This document shows positions 22,323 through 35,745 of a DNA stretch of 64,000 nt, piece by piece (position 1 is the first letter of the stretch; each line of letters opens with the position of its first letter). The stretch is taken from the NCBI RefSeq assembly GCF_029852145.1, contig NC_079970.1, positions 5,766,001-5,830,000 on the forward strand. Reading direction: 5' to 3'. Source of the DNA: Microplitis mediator (taxonomy: Eukaryota; Arthropoda; Insecta; Hymenoptera; Braconidae). A model generated the notes under the pieces. That model made no database searches. It was given only the letters and a program-made list of their open reading frames with translations, and had not been told where the DNA came from. The position numbers and the translations under genes were made by a program.

Positions 22323-25300
22323 TGTGTGATCTCCAGCTTTGTTCTTATTACGACTCTCTCAATACAACTCCGTGTAATTTCTCTAGACTCTTTTGTCTCT
22401 GGTTGATGTTGACCGCTTGTAATAATACGCAAACTCTCATTGCTCTCTATTTACTTTCATTTCACTTGCCTGGACTCATCCTCAGAGTACGCACACATAA
22501 ATCCTCACCGGTCGTGTACTTTTTCTCAGAGACTCTTCACTGTCTGAGAAACTATTACCCGAGATAAGAGTAGGAGTGACCGACTAGCTCTCGGTAAACA
22601 TTCAATTTTTAAACACGAGAGATCTGGCGCGCGTTCTGTCGGACTAAAAAGAGCCCCAAGGCGCGACATCATCTTCCACCACCTCCACAGCAGCCTCATT
22701 TGTCTCTCGGTCTGCACCTCTCTCCGCCTCCTCTTCCGTCACCTTTTCAACCCGTCTTAGTACTTTTTTTTTATTTTTTACCTTTTTTTATCCCATCCCA
22801 CTTTGCCTTTCTCCGCCGACACTAAACACGTCCGCGGCGATGAGTCTCACGCCGCGTCGTCTACAAACTCACTGTGCCAACATACACACGTAAAAAAAAT
22901 AATGGTATATTTATATACATATATGCTAAAACCAAGTATACAAGTAATCAAGGTCAAGCTCGTTGTTGAACGTCTGAACAAAAGTCGTCAGTGTAAAGTA
23001 CAGCAGAAGCGTGTATAAACCAATTCTCTTTTGTACTTTGTCCCTCGCTGGATCCGGTTATCAGCATCCACATGTCTAGCCTCTTGATTTCTTCAAGAAA
23101 TAATCTTTTCACTTTAAAACTCATCCTCCTTTCCCCGCCTTTACTTTACTGACGTGTACTCATAACTGCGGATTTTTTTTTTATCTCTGCCGCAAAAATA
23201 ACTACCGTTTCTAAAGCATAGTCCCCACTATTTTTATCTATACATACACATATGCATAAAAAATATAATTCGACCTCGATGTTAACGAGCACGAGCGAAA
23301 AGTCACACGCAATTTATTGTAAATCGCGTCAAGATGTCGTGAGGCCCGCGATGTATAATCCAATCGTGATGACAAATCAGCTTCTTCACTCTCTTCTATA
23401 ATAACAATAATAATAATAAATAATAAAAAAAAAAGACTGAGTTATTTCAGCATAATTTAATAATTCGTCTTAACGCGAGAGAGCTAGTAGATTTACGATG
23501 AAAGGACGTGATCTCACAGAAAATATTATTCTGACATGAGCAAGAGCACGGCTCCTCTGGATATGCCTCATCGTCGTCTCAATAATATAACAAGGGAGGC
23601 GGAGAATATGCTGAAGGATATAAGATTTCTCTCGGGCGCTCCAGCACATATATATATATATACATATATACATATCCAGCACGAGCTGAGTAGTCGAGAA
23701 GAATGTTTTATTTAATTTCTTCCTTGAATATAATCGTCAAACCGCGCTTACACAGTCGGACCACTTGCCGTTGGATATTACACATATATAATACATGAAT
23801 TTTATTTGACTGCCTTAATATATAACCCAGAGTTCACTCATTACACCGTTTATTGCATCAATGGTTATTTTAATTGTAGCAAACGCCGATCATTTAAATC
23901 AATCTCACATTTTAGTAATGACTGGATTATTGTAATCTCTATCTCTCTCCTACATCCATAAATATATTGTAAACACGTCATGAGGCATATTCATAAATTG
24001 GCTGCTCTAATTTCTCACGCCATCAATCTATATATTTTTCCGGGATCGATTGCGTAACGAGCTGGCTGCCGTCTATCAGTTCAGCATAGGAGCGACTTTC
24101 AATTTAATAATATCCGCTAATTGACGCAGATGAGAATGAGCCGCGTATTATTTATTATATCATGTATTATATTACACAGCGCACTGATATATATACATTT
24201 ATATATATATATATATATATACATACAGGCTACAGCTTGCCAGAATTTAATTCGTAGAGTTTAGTTCAGTTGAGGTACCACTGATTGTAAGTTGAGGATA
24301 GACCTGACAAGAATATAAACCGTGCACGAATAACCCGTTAAATCTCTCAGCAGTAATTATAAATGTTGTTGCTGTTGCTGTGAGGTCACTACTAAATATA
24401 TGTGTACATGTACACTTTGATCTTAGAGATATTAAATCTCGATTCAGGGCAATCCTCAGGATCCTTTATCCTCTCTTGCGAGTTTAGTTATTTTACCTAC
24501 ACGATTGCTGGGTCTCTGCGGGTTTTTATGTATAAAAAAGGGGCTCACGGTGAGAGGTACTAATTTAATAATCTTCATTAACGAAGGATCGGGACTTGTA
24601 AGATTGTCGATTCTATACTTCATCAGTCTCTGAGGCGGACTGCTATTGGGTGGTAGTGCCCGTCGGTATTGTATTCTTACGGGTATAAAATAATACAAGA
24701 GAGACTGATGCCCCACAAATGCTGCTTTGCTGGGAGAACAAGAGAGAAAGGGTGGAACGTTACGGGTAGAGACGGAATGTTTGCTCATTAGACCGGATAA
24801 TTGCTGGTGGGTTCGGACTCACCTCGTCTCGCTTATTCTCCTTCTCTGGTTCCCCTTTTAAAAACTCCTCAGCCCGTACTACAAACTACAATCTGCTTCA
24901 TTTCCCACCTGCACTTTTTATTTAGATTTTTTTACCTCGAGTCCATGCGAAACCGTTTAAGAAAGCGAACAAATCCGATATTTTTTATTAACTTGCCACA
25001 TTTTTATCGTTCGATAAATTTATACACTAATTTATAGCTTAAAATGCTGTATAAATTGACTTGTATACGGTAATTGATGATGACGATTGAAGTTTTTATT
25101 AAATTAGATAATCTGCCGAGAAAATAGATAAAGTAAAATTAATAAACCCGTTTAAGGATAAGCGTATAATTTATATAATAATTTTATTGATGGTATTATT
25201 TCATTTAACTTTTTATTTTATTTATACGCATGTCGATAGTGGAAATATCTATGCCAGCTGTCATACTGAGTCTTTGGATTCTTTTCCCACAGCGCTGATG

Positions 25301-25650
25301 TTTATTTATCTTCGGCTAAAACTCATATTTATATCAAGTGAGACGCTACCAGCATGAGTACTTTATTTTCGCCTAATAGGATTTAAGGATCGATGATATC
25401 TGAAACATGAGCTGGGATTTGTATAATATAGTGTACAGTTAACCCATACTGTACCGGCTTACAAGTAGACAAACAGCTTTAAGGCAAATTTTAATTTATT
25501 CATATAATTTAATTAATTGATTTTATATAAGTTCACATTCACGTGCAGTTGAGTGTCAAATCTTAATTTTATTGACTCGTATAATTGAAAAAAAAAGTCG
25601 CAGCCTAAACTCGATTTGATAAAAATAAAATAAAATTATTACATGGGGTA

Positions 25651-25991
25651 CACTGTAAAAAATCACCGGGGTAAGTCCAAGCGGTGTAGGTGTTAAAATC
25701 GGCGGTGTTAAATTTTAACACTGAAAGCGTTGTAAAAAAAACGCCGCCGCCGGTGTAAATATTCTGTACCGGTGTTAAAAAAAATTCTCCGGCGGACGCA
25801 GTTTACCCTGCTTTTACACCGGTATTACTCCGCTATTACACCGATATTATTCCGTTTTTACACCGGTTACCCCGATTTAACACCGGTATTTTTAACACCG
25901 GTGAATTACTCCTCCTACACCGGTGTGATTTTATTTTAACACCGGGCGGAGTTAAAATGAGTCCATTTTTAACACCGCTCTTTTTACAGTG
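25651..25991. mobile_element. MITE family H, copy 1 (ACACCGG word)
   Basis: The left end CACTGTAAAAAATCACCGGG and the right end CTCTTTTTACAGTG are inverted at the terminal 12 bases. TA flanks both sides (25649-25650, 25992-25993). The whole interior is made of ACACCGGTGTTAAAA-like words in both orientations (more than ten copies of ACACCG or CGGTGT). The element 58761-59384 belongs to the same family, with matching ends and word. Confidence 0.85.
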
Positions 25992-26892
25992 TATTATCTA
26001 AAAAAAGTATTATCGATATTTTTTTTTTTTACTAATTTCATAATAATAATTACAGTACCTCCTAAATAATTTTAAATACGTCGGGTTGTCAGCTTAGCGC
26101 TCGCGGATATTCATATAAGATTTAAATAAACGTATTTTGGTCTGTATTTAGACATTCTAAAGTGCTTTCACAAAGCTAATAAATCGTCGATTAATATTTT
26201 TAAAGTCAGATAAAAAAATGAAATAAACAAGCAGATTAATAGTTAACTTAGTCGAGTGTAATGTAGCTTAGCTAAACCGCAGAATAGCTGACTCGCTTGG
26301 AGAGAAGTTAATTAATTTAAATATATAACTTACTAATAATATACGAGCCTTAGGGTTACTAAGTAACCTGCGTAGACATACAAAAAAGTAGCATATGTAT
26401 TTATAAAAGCCAGTCGTACACCCAGTGGTTGAGTGTAAATAAATATATATACCAGTGAGTAAGACTAGGATCGATTGCAAGTATAACACCCCGATAAGGT
26501 TATATATCTCGATACTAGTAAACTCCAGTACTTGTGCGTACATATGGTATTCTACATATATATATTTATATATATATGTTATTGTATGTACAGAGAGTGT
26601 GTAAAACTAAGGTATAGTCGCAACAGCATCAACTGGAGATGTTTTTTGCGTCTAATCGATTGGTGCTACGTGATTACGTCTGGTCATAAGAAAATTTAAT
26701 TAAATCTCGTGGCATTAATTAACATTCGTCACGTGTTTGATGTGCACCATAGTAAAGTTAGACTAGTTGAAGCACAAGCAAGCGCTAGAGATAAAGCTAA
26801 AGAATAAATACAAGAGTATGTCCCACATGGACCCAGAGATATCTAGTGTAATAAATGTAAGGTGGGCGCTCATTGGCGTGCTGTGTGTTCGA

Positions 26893-26914
26893 CGATCTAT
26901 CGATCGATAGATCG
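26893..26914. promoter_or_regulatory. 22-bp perfect palindrome with clustered CGATA/TATCG motifs
   Basis: The arm CGATCTATCGA is followed directly by its exact inverse with no spacer. It contains TATCGATCGATA. In Drosophila, CGATA is the core of BEAF-32 sites and TATCGATA the DREF site, so an insulator or promoter-type site is conceivable. This is inference only. Confidence 0.3.
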
Positions 26915-29009
26915 GTAATCAAAAAGTAAATGGATATGGGTAGGGTACAGCTACGGTATAATATATGTTTATAAATATATATGTATGGTTATATAGATAT
27001 AAATGTTATGTTTAAGCCTTGGTTTTATTTCGTATATAAATGTGTACATACATTTATAGAGAGAGAGAGAGGAAGAGAGGGAGATAAAGATTAAATTTAG
27101 AGAGACGCGACGCGTAAACGCAACTCGACTATCGATTGAAACTCGATATACAGAGCAGCCAATCGCCTGATCGAAAGGACATTTTAATTGCTATTTTATT
27201 CAATTTCCCAGTCGAGCTGTTACGACCTCAAACAACTTTTATTTAATATTTATTTGTGTTCGTATTTAAAAATGTCTTATTTTTTGACGTATTGCGAAAA
27301 TTATTATCCCGAATGGAAAATAAGTTCTCATGGGAATTCGCGGTCAAACAACTCGTCAGGGAGAATGAGAAGGAAAATTTGTTTGTACATGAGCTGAGAC
27401 TTAACAAACAACACGTGTTTGAGAGGTGAAACAGCCAATCTAGTTACTAGTGTATTGTGTACACATACAAGTATATAGCAATCGATAATTATAATGATTG
27501 TTACTGGAGCCAGAGCCATGCTGTGGGCACGAAAGGGTGCAGGCCAATGCTAAACGTAATTGACATTGCGGAAGTCCGGGGTAATGAGAGAAAAAGGATT
27601 TTTAAAAAGAGTTAACGAGGGTGTGAGTAAGAAAGAGAGAAGGAGAGAGAGGGAGAGAAAGGAGTGACTCAAAGGAAGAAGAAGATGAAGAATAATGAAT
27701 ACAAGTGGAAGTGAGTGATTCGTTTCGGCTAGATAAGACGCCTTCCCACGATGGATAAACAATCTTTTGTTGTTGTTATTCACATTAACTACATCACATT
27801 CAGCTCAATTAATATCCACGTGAAAATAAATTAAATGTTGACCAATATGCCACACATGTCTTATATATTGTTACTGAAAATTACTCAGCAAATAAAAGTG
27901 ACAACTAAAATTAACAAACTAAATTGTATACTGCAATTAGTCGAATTGTTAGTTAGCTATTTGTCAATCGGGAAATGCTGATCGATAAACTTTAATATGA
28001 TCATTGATCATATATTTATATATATAATGTATGATTATAAATATATTATGTTAAGGTGCCAGAGATGGGAGTGATGGAAGTAACAAATGCGTGGGTATAA
28101 ACAGGAGTGTATATATATATAATATGAAGATGCGCACACTAAGTAAAGAGTAAAGAGTAAAGAAATATAAACAGAGAGGGAGCGGCTCTCTGACCCTACC
28201 CATGATTCTCCTGAATGCCGGAACGTTTTCAAATATCGCTTAAGTTAGAAAGAGAGAGAAATATTAAATACTAATATGTATAAGACGCCTGTACTGGGGA
28301 TACTATCATATGGTTTCTAGGCATAGAGCAGCGTCATTTACTTGTTGAGTCTCTTCCGCGGAGGAGGTCTCGCATCAAACACGAATCCTGGTGCTCACAC
28401 TCATTATCTTGTGTGCATACATATTCGTACCCTTGTTTCATGCTCAGCTATTTCCCAGTGACCTCTTGTACCTCACTTCATTTTTTCCAGCTTTTAAGAT
28501 TTTAAAATAATCGACGAACCTCAAACTGCAGGCTAGACTCGGGTCATTACCTTACATGCGGCATTAAATATTCGTAGACTGACACGCACGCGACTTGGAG
28601 TTGTAATCGCGCGATCGTCTATTCATTACATCGAAAATGGTTAATTGCGCGGGAGTAGCTTTGCTTGTGATGCTGATGTTGATGGAATAAATAAATGCGA
28701 ATAGGAGTCATGGGATGGGTGTGGGAGCTTGAGCTCCAGCATTCGTGACTATCTGGGGATCATTACATTGAGATCACGTGTGCATCTTTACTCCAGTGTC
28801 TAGAGGCTATAGTCTAAAGCTAGTCCACTGCAGAACTGCTCTGATGTCAAGTAGGTGTATCCCGCGTGGGCCGATCGATTCGATGGTCATTTATTTCCGC
28901 AAACGAGAAACGCGATGAGAAGAGAGATTTCATGATTATGATCGTCTTCAAGCTTAAGCTGTTACTCGCTTAATGTTGATTTCATCTTGTCTTCCGTAAC
29001 ACCTAACAT

Positions 29010-29036
29010 CCATTATTATTATTATTATTATTATTA
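29010..29036. repeat. (ATT)n microsatellite
   Basis: Eight to nine ATT units. Confidence 0.85.
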
Positions 29037-32000
29037 CTATTATATTTATTATTACTGTGATGGTAATAAACAATAAATAATGAATAGTTATTGCAAATAG
29101 GGAAAAATATTAGACGAAACGTATCCGCGCTGAAGTTAGAGGAAAAAAAAATTTTATTGACTCATTGATGATCGTGACAAGAAGGATTTTATAATTAAAC
29201 GCAAGTAATGCCCGTGATGCGCCGAGATAAAGATTTCTTATATGAGCAATCGCGAAACCATACAAGGTATAATCGTATTTTCTACAATAATGTCGAGGTC
29301 CGTGTCTGAATCCGTGATTATTTTTTTTCACTATTTTATTTAATTTATTGTGATGAGTGTACCGAGCACAGGAATTGTCGTTATTAATGTTATTATGCAG
29401 TGAGATTTTTATCTGAGTATTAAATAATAAAATGTATAGTATAATTTGATATTTATAGATTGGACATAACTCAGCGGCTGTCTGCGCGACAGCGATATGT
29501 GATTGATCGTGCCGCTGATTAGTTTAATTATGATTCTGTTCATTGTAGAGTCCGCGACACCGCGTCGACTGCTTTACTTATTTACAGCTTTACTCTACAC
29601 TACTGTCAACACCGTATTCACATATATGCATACATATATACGTAAATAACATATACATAACATACATATTTAATACAGCGCACGAGGTTTTCTTAGCGAT
29701 ATACGCAATGAAATGCTAAGAGCGTAAATCAGGCATTATTTTTTGCTCAATAATACCAAGCACGGTGTATTTCTACAATAGAACTCGAATCGACGGGGGA
29801 CAGGGCTAGGGGAAGTAAGAAAAGTCTTTTCAGTAGTAGCATGCGCGGTGTAACGGTACATGTACGTGTACTTTGTCTTTTTTATAACTCGCGCCTTTTC
29901 CTTCTTGTAACGAGAAGTATTTTACTGCACTGTGACTACGCATGCCAGGCTATTTATTTATTTATTATTATCATTATTAGTATATTGTTTTTTTTAACAT
30001 ATATATTATATAGGCTGAGGACCACGCACGTAATGAAATTTTATATGTATGCAAATCGCGATAAAATCATGTATATAGATATATATATATAATAACAATC
30101 AACGTGTTGATTACTACTCGGAAGTGTTTTATTCGTAGCCGGATAATATTAAAAGTGAATAGAAAAGAAAAAGGCAGAGTTGAGTTAATGATTTCTGTGT
30201 CACGTCTCGGGTGTGAGAGTTGCCGAGTGTAAAACCGAATACGAAACTGAAACCAAGAAGCTATTATATATTTACTGGCGTTCGTTATAAAGTGTGAGTA
30301 ATATCAGAATATAATGAAACTGAATGCAGGAGTTGAGTTAATAAATATTTTATAAAAAAGTCAATAAATAATGTAAGGAAAGTTGAGGAGAGAACACCAG
30401 GCGTTGGTACGTAAATCATTTTTTGTTAGCTCTGAGCTTAACCAGAAGCACCGGTGGGAGTTTAATGAGTGGTGGTTACAAAGAGGTCAGAAAAAGATGT
30501 AGTAAAATAATAATAGATAGAGTTGAGAGCAGCCGGCGATATATCGAAGATCAATTAGTTTAGCGCGATAATTAGCGGACGCTATACGCGAGCCAACAAT
30601 GCGTTATATCCCCAGCGGAGAACTAATCGTACTCGGCTTGCATCCACAACTTTTTACAATTATTTACTTACACTACTACTTGGGTACTACGGCTAGTGAT
30701 GCCGATACAACAATATATCTGTAATACTGCAGGATACGAGGGCAGCTTCCGGATGAGAGCACCGGCAACTCCACCGCGTCTTTTATCAACAAACAACCTA
30801 CTGAGAGAGCGAGTGAGCAGCAGCATAAACAGTAGTAGTTTTCATTAATTTTATTGCCTCGTAAACTTGTCGTCCACGTATACGAGTGCTCAGAGAGCAG
30901 AGAGTCCGTTCTGTTCTATGCTGTGTCTTTCTTTAAATCTGTCTTTGTTTATTTGCTCGGGCTCTTTCTCTTACTCTTTTGAGCCATTCGATACTTGGCT
31001 ATCTACTTACACATACATACATTTATATGTATATACACAAGACAGCCCACTCTCATTGGAGATCTTTGGTCGTCGGTGATCGATAGCGCGCGGATGCCGA
31101 CAGTGCACCACCACTCGGTTGGCTTCTTTTTCGCTATTCCCTCGGGGGTCATGGTGCTACTGGCACTACTGTGTCGGCCTTAAGAGAGACGGCACACCAG
31201 CTATGGAATTGAACCGAGGGATAATGTATACGCTATATTATACTCTTCAACACTGATAAATTATTGTCCGATCCATCTATTTACTCGTGATTCATGATAA
31301 ACCTGCTTTAACGCACTATCTATTAGCATTAAAAATTACCTTTGTGTCATTAGTGCCTTTTTTTACCCGCATTACTTCCCTCTGTCAATACCCATGTATA
31401 TTTAAATTTCAAGGACTCACTCGACTCGTTCACTACCGCTGGTATTATATAGCTTTGAATAAAGTTTTATGTAAAAAATTCATTTATTATGATAAAAGGA
31501 AAAAAATATATAAAACATTAGATTGCCTAATAAAGTGTACCAGTCTACCGTGCTCTCCAATCAACTCAGTGTTGATGCATTGACGTTTCACGTAATTAAT
31601 TATCCTCGAGGGAGACGTTTACCAATCGGGTGTCCAGCTAAATTCTTTCTTATCCTTTCTCTTTTTATTTTTTTTTTTAATTTACTTACAACTTTTTTTT
31701 CCACTGCAAGTGAGCTGCTTTTAATCCGGACAGGTACTTTTGATTTCGCTTGCAATTTCATGCGCCCGAATAATCAATTTGTATGACCGCAAAAGATAAA
31801 ACTACTACTCAGCTAATAATAAATGCCGCTACTGGACTGTACATAATACATTTACACGCAATTCCAACTTGGCCGAAATCAATTTTTTTTTTTTACTCCC
31901 AATGAATATTTCTTTTTATCATTAAATTTTACTCTACTTTTATTATCTTTCGGACAATTTTATCACCCGTGATGTGAATCGCGTTTATTTTACCATCTCA

Positions 32001-33510
32001 CGCGAAACTTGCGGGCGGCTTTTATTTCCATGGTATACTTTTTATTCCATTTACTATTTTTTATTTTTATAACAGCCAATGAATCTGCAGTGTAAGGGTA
32101 ATGATAAGCAAAAGTACAGAGCCCGGCACCCGCATTTCCGGATCGGCAGACGGCCCACGCGGCCTTGAAACTTTCGGTCACGAGAATACTGAAGGCGTAG
32201 GTGTGACCCGAGTTTTTTAACGACCGGGGTTTTTATTTTCTTCAAGCATATATCCTCTTATTCTCCATTTTCGCTCTACTCTTTTCATTCTCATTCGCCT
32301 TATCGCCGCAGTGCACACACTTGAACCCTCGAATAAAAAAATCCCGTTGTGGTTATAAATAAACGCGTATATATACACACGTTTAACCTCAACTTCCGGG
32401 GTGAAGTCTCCGCGGCTCGACCTTGCCGGTTATTTTTCACCTTGAAGTGTCTTGGCTGTCTTACTCTGACGAGTACCGTCGCCATTATCATACACACAGT
32501 CTACACTACCTACTGTGCGTCAAGAATATATTCTTAATAACAGTGCGTACATATTCCCAAGCCCCAAGCAAAACTCATCCATGTCCAGCATTAATTCCAC
32601 TCAAGAGTATTTCAGGTGCAGCATAGGGATCTCGAGTGTTTGACTGGTCAATATTACAACTTGTGTATCTCCAGCACTTGAGCACGCTTTCTAACTGTCC
32701 TGGCTGCATCAAACCACTCGGTAACAATCGGATCAGAAATTTTACCGTACCGGACATTAACCTTAAACCCACTATCTATTTTTTCCTCTAATGCCATTAA
32801 TTAAAATTAAAACCCAGTGTCTCTCGAATTCCACAAATAACTCGCGATTTCCGGCAAGATGCCGATTGTAAAAACATGTTTTACAAGAGTATCTTTGCCC
32901 CCGAATTAAAGGCCAACAATTTCCCCATTTTATTTAAATCTGGTGATAATAATTTATCTGGTTTTTTGGTAAGAAAGTCGTGAAATAAAACTCAACTTGG
33001 TAGTTTTCTTAACTTCTCAAGCGATCCTCGGTTTTGTTTACTGCTGTTCAATGGAATTTAAACGACAATCCACTTAAAACACTTAGCAATGTACGTGCGT
33101 CTGTAGTCCGATGCAAATTATGGTACACGCACATACTCAATCCTCCGACTTTTTCTTTTAATTTCATTAGCACTTTCTCGAACTCGTTTGAATTAACATG
33201 ACAGAAGTCCTGTTAAAACATTTAAAACCAACGTAAAATCCTTTTTAAATTCATTATCACATGTAAACATTATCAGTTAATCAATATAACATCTGCTCAC
33301 TTTGACTTGTATGTACAATTAGAAAATAATCCGCCGAATAAAGTATAAGTATTATTGGTTTTTAATAATTTTGTTCCGTTTTTTATTTTAAAAAAATACG
33401 AAAAGAGGTTAAAAGACAGAAGACTGGTCATGTTGAAGCGGTTATGTACAAGAAAATCCTCCGAAAGCTAATTATGCATGTCGATACGTAGCTAATGACC
33501 GTGCAATTTA

Positions 33511-33600
33511 ATGCTTACCGGCGGCACACGGCGTTACATCGTGGATATTAATTTATCGGTGGACGACTCCGACGATGAGGACGGCACAGTTTCCATGCCG
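33511..33600 (+). CDS. Candidate N-terminal coding exon with an acidic patch (unidentified)
   Basis: An ATG opens 30 codons ending exactly in phase 0 at CCG followed by GTACGT, a plausible donor. The residues look like a real N-terminus: TGGTRRY (3-9), VDIN (11-14), then the acidic Ser/Asp stretch VDDSDDEDG (17-25). VDDSDDEDG resembles a casein-kinase-2 target. An in-frame stop lies just upstream at 33496. If the donor is not used, the frame ends at 33649-33651. On the opposite strand the same island gives only a 20-codon frame with a stop before the possible donor at its far side, so the plus strand is preferred. A homeodomain-like TAATTATGCAT lies about 40 bp upstream. The family is not recognised. 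Confidence 0.4.
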
Positions 33601-33651
33601 GTACGTGATTCCTCAGAGAGATATTATTTTATAGGATGTATAGTGCAGTAG

Positions 33652-34975
33652 TACAGTAACAGGAGCAGTTAAATATCACACACGTAGCACCAGAAGTGCG
33701 ACCGGAGCGATCGATGATCATAACATGTCTCATCATCGCATGTGGCCACCGGCCAACTTCTCTTCTTTTTCGTGCCCCTTATTATTACCCCGAAAACCCA
33801 ACTATACAACCATCAATTATATAGTAATTGAACCTCATTTAATATACTTATACTCATGCGATCCGCAAAAATTTATTCGTTAATTTTATTCACAGAAATA
33901 AAAATAATATGTCAGGAGTATCATGAGTCATGATAATAAAATTACCAAATTAGAATTAAATTGATACACTGAATTTTAATTTTTTTCACACATTAAGTGT
34001 TTGATGTATATGGATCTTCGCAGCATTTAATTCTACGGGGAATCGAATTTTTTTTTGTCCGTTTATGTGCGTGCGTATTATATTTATATTTGTACGCGCG
34101 GGTATCAGTCAGCGAATTTCGTAAAAAATAAACGTGTGCAATATTGAGTACGTAAGGAGCTGATGAAAATGGTCCGATAAGTGTTTGGTCGACGGGTTTC
34201 GGAAATTGATTGTAAGTTTGTCGATGCCGTAATTTGTATTCCAAAGACGAGTCGTTTCGCTCGTGGTAATCGCAGTTAATAGCAGCCAATAAAACCAGTC
34301 TTTATATTAATATACACTTTGAAGTCATGTTTAACGTTGTGAAGAAAAAGTTATCCGTGAAAAAGGTAAAAATGCCATCATCTGGCATCCGGTTCAGAAG
34401 CTCTTCTCTCTCGAGTGAGAGAATCCATCATGTTTAAATAATAATAAACATTAAAAAAACCCTCTCTTAAGATGACGACAAAAAATTTTTTAATTCTTAT
34501 TCATTAGAAGCATGTCGTGAAATCATTTTTATATCCTTTGTAAATGGTAAATAAATAATTTAAACATCTACTTCTATTGAAATCGCGACTTGTTTTTCTT
34601 GAAATTTTCCTATTATTATTATCAGTTGAATAAATACTTTATCTATATGAGATACAGATGCAACATGATGTGCAAGTGTGTCATGTTATTGCTCAGATCT
34701 GGTACTCAGCCGAAAGCTGCCCGCGAAGGCGAGACCACACGCTGTCTGCAATACGTGATCCGAATGATATCTCCCAGCCTTCGACGCCGTCCTGCGATCG
34801 ATGACTAATTGCTTCCTGTACATCTCTCACATTCAAAAGAATCAATGAATTTAAAAAAGGAGCAAAAAATTTTAATAATTCCATCACCAATTCGGTTATT
34901 AAACTATTTGTCTTAAACATTTTATCTTTTTTCTTCTTTTTCAACTCTTTCGTTGCTTCTTCTCCGAGTCAAAAA
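33652..34975. other. Non-coding stretch
   Basis: A GC-richer pocket at 34690-34810 is open on both strands (34590-34808 plus, 34693-34944 minus). I cannot decide whether it is coding. Nothing else is recognised. Confidence 0.4.
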
Positions 34976-35745
34976 ACAAATTTGGATTTAAGTCTCAAAG
35001 TTCTCAATGAGGTTTTTGAGGATCAATTTAGAATTTGGAGACTGACAACAGTATAGAAAGTTATCCTAGTTTAGTCCTCAGAGCAGTAGTTATGGCCAAT
35101 TTTACGACTTTGCACTGAAAAAAAGAAATATTTGTCCCAAATAAATCAACTTATTTGTGGCTTTTTTTCAAATATTTCTTAATGACAAATAAATATATTT
35201 GGTATAACAAAATATGACAGTTGATTCAAATAATTTTATAATTTGACGGAATGTATAATTTATTTGTGGTAAGTAATTGATATATTTGTGGTAAAGATAT
35301 TAAATTTGTGACAAATAACCTCAAATTTGGCGATACTATACATATATTTGAAGCCCTTATTTATTTGTAGCAATTGGATCATTTCTTTACCACAAATAAA
35401 TCAGTTATTTCACGCAATTAAACTACTCAAATATATTATATCTTTCTCATAATTAAATATTTATTTGGCCATATCCAAATATACGATATCTTTGGCTCAA
35501 ATAAATCTTAGTTGGTTCAAATAAATCTTTTTTTCAGTGTGAGAACTAAACATTTGAACCTCAAAAGTCTCATTCGACTTATTTCTCCCCTCCCTTTTTT
35601 ATCTAAAATTTTTCAAAGTCCGAAGTATAACTTTTCATTCGTTGAGGATTTTGAGTACTAAAGTAGAGTTACTTTCTGGGCGGTAAATAAAACATCAAAG
35701 GAATTGAGGCTTTTGAGGGCAAAACTAGAATTTGCTTTTTGACTC
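34976..35745. mobile_element. MITE family F, copy 2
   Basis: It begins GAGTCAAAAAACAAATTTGG and ends in the inverse, TTTGCTTTTTGACTC. Long stretches match copy 1 at 14751-15564, including TTTTTGAGGATCAATTTAGA near the left and GAGTTACTTTCTGGGCGG near the right. Compared with copy 1 it lacks the foldback insertion and part of the middle, and carries a different insertion (35113-35539). Confidence 0.8.
35113..35539. mobile_element. MITE family I (ATTTATTTG word), nested in family F copy 2
   Basis: The ends are CACTGAAAAAAAGA and TCTTTTTTTCAGTG, inverted. The flanking dinucleotide is TG on both sides (35111-35112, 35540-35541). The matching stretch of family F copy 1 is uninterrupted, which confirms the insertion point. 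The interior consists of CAAATAAAT/ATTTATTTG and CAAATATAT words in both orientations. Confidence 0.85.

Larger units (their letters stand above)
18300..25648. other. Long non-coding stretch, partly of higher GC, with microsatellites
   Basis: Between about 21250 and 22860 the composition is more balanced and includes CAG and ATC repeats. This could be a promoter or 5'-untranslated region, but I cannot place a start site. Frames there (for example 22052-22432 minus, 126 codons, with an Asp run from the ATC repeat, and 21290-21499 plus) have no recognisable domains. The rest is AT-rich with TA and A tracts. No TIR pair is found. Confidence 0.45.
25994..33498. other. Long AT-rich non-coding stretch
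   Basis: It contains a 22-bp palindrome (26893-26914), GA-rich tracts near 27060 and 27600-27680, and the ATT repeat near 29010. The forward and minus frames of 60-98 codons show no domain. Slightly GC-rich pockets at 30740-30830 and 32090-32240 are open in several frames at once, which is not evidence for coding. Confidence 0.5.

Noticed and set aside
22052..22432. 126-codon minus-strand frame
   Set aside because: It includes an Asp run from the ATC microsatellite and no domain; the region may be transcribed but coding is not supported.
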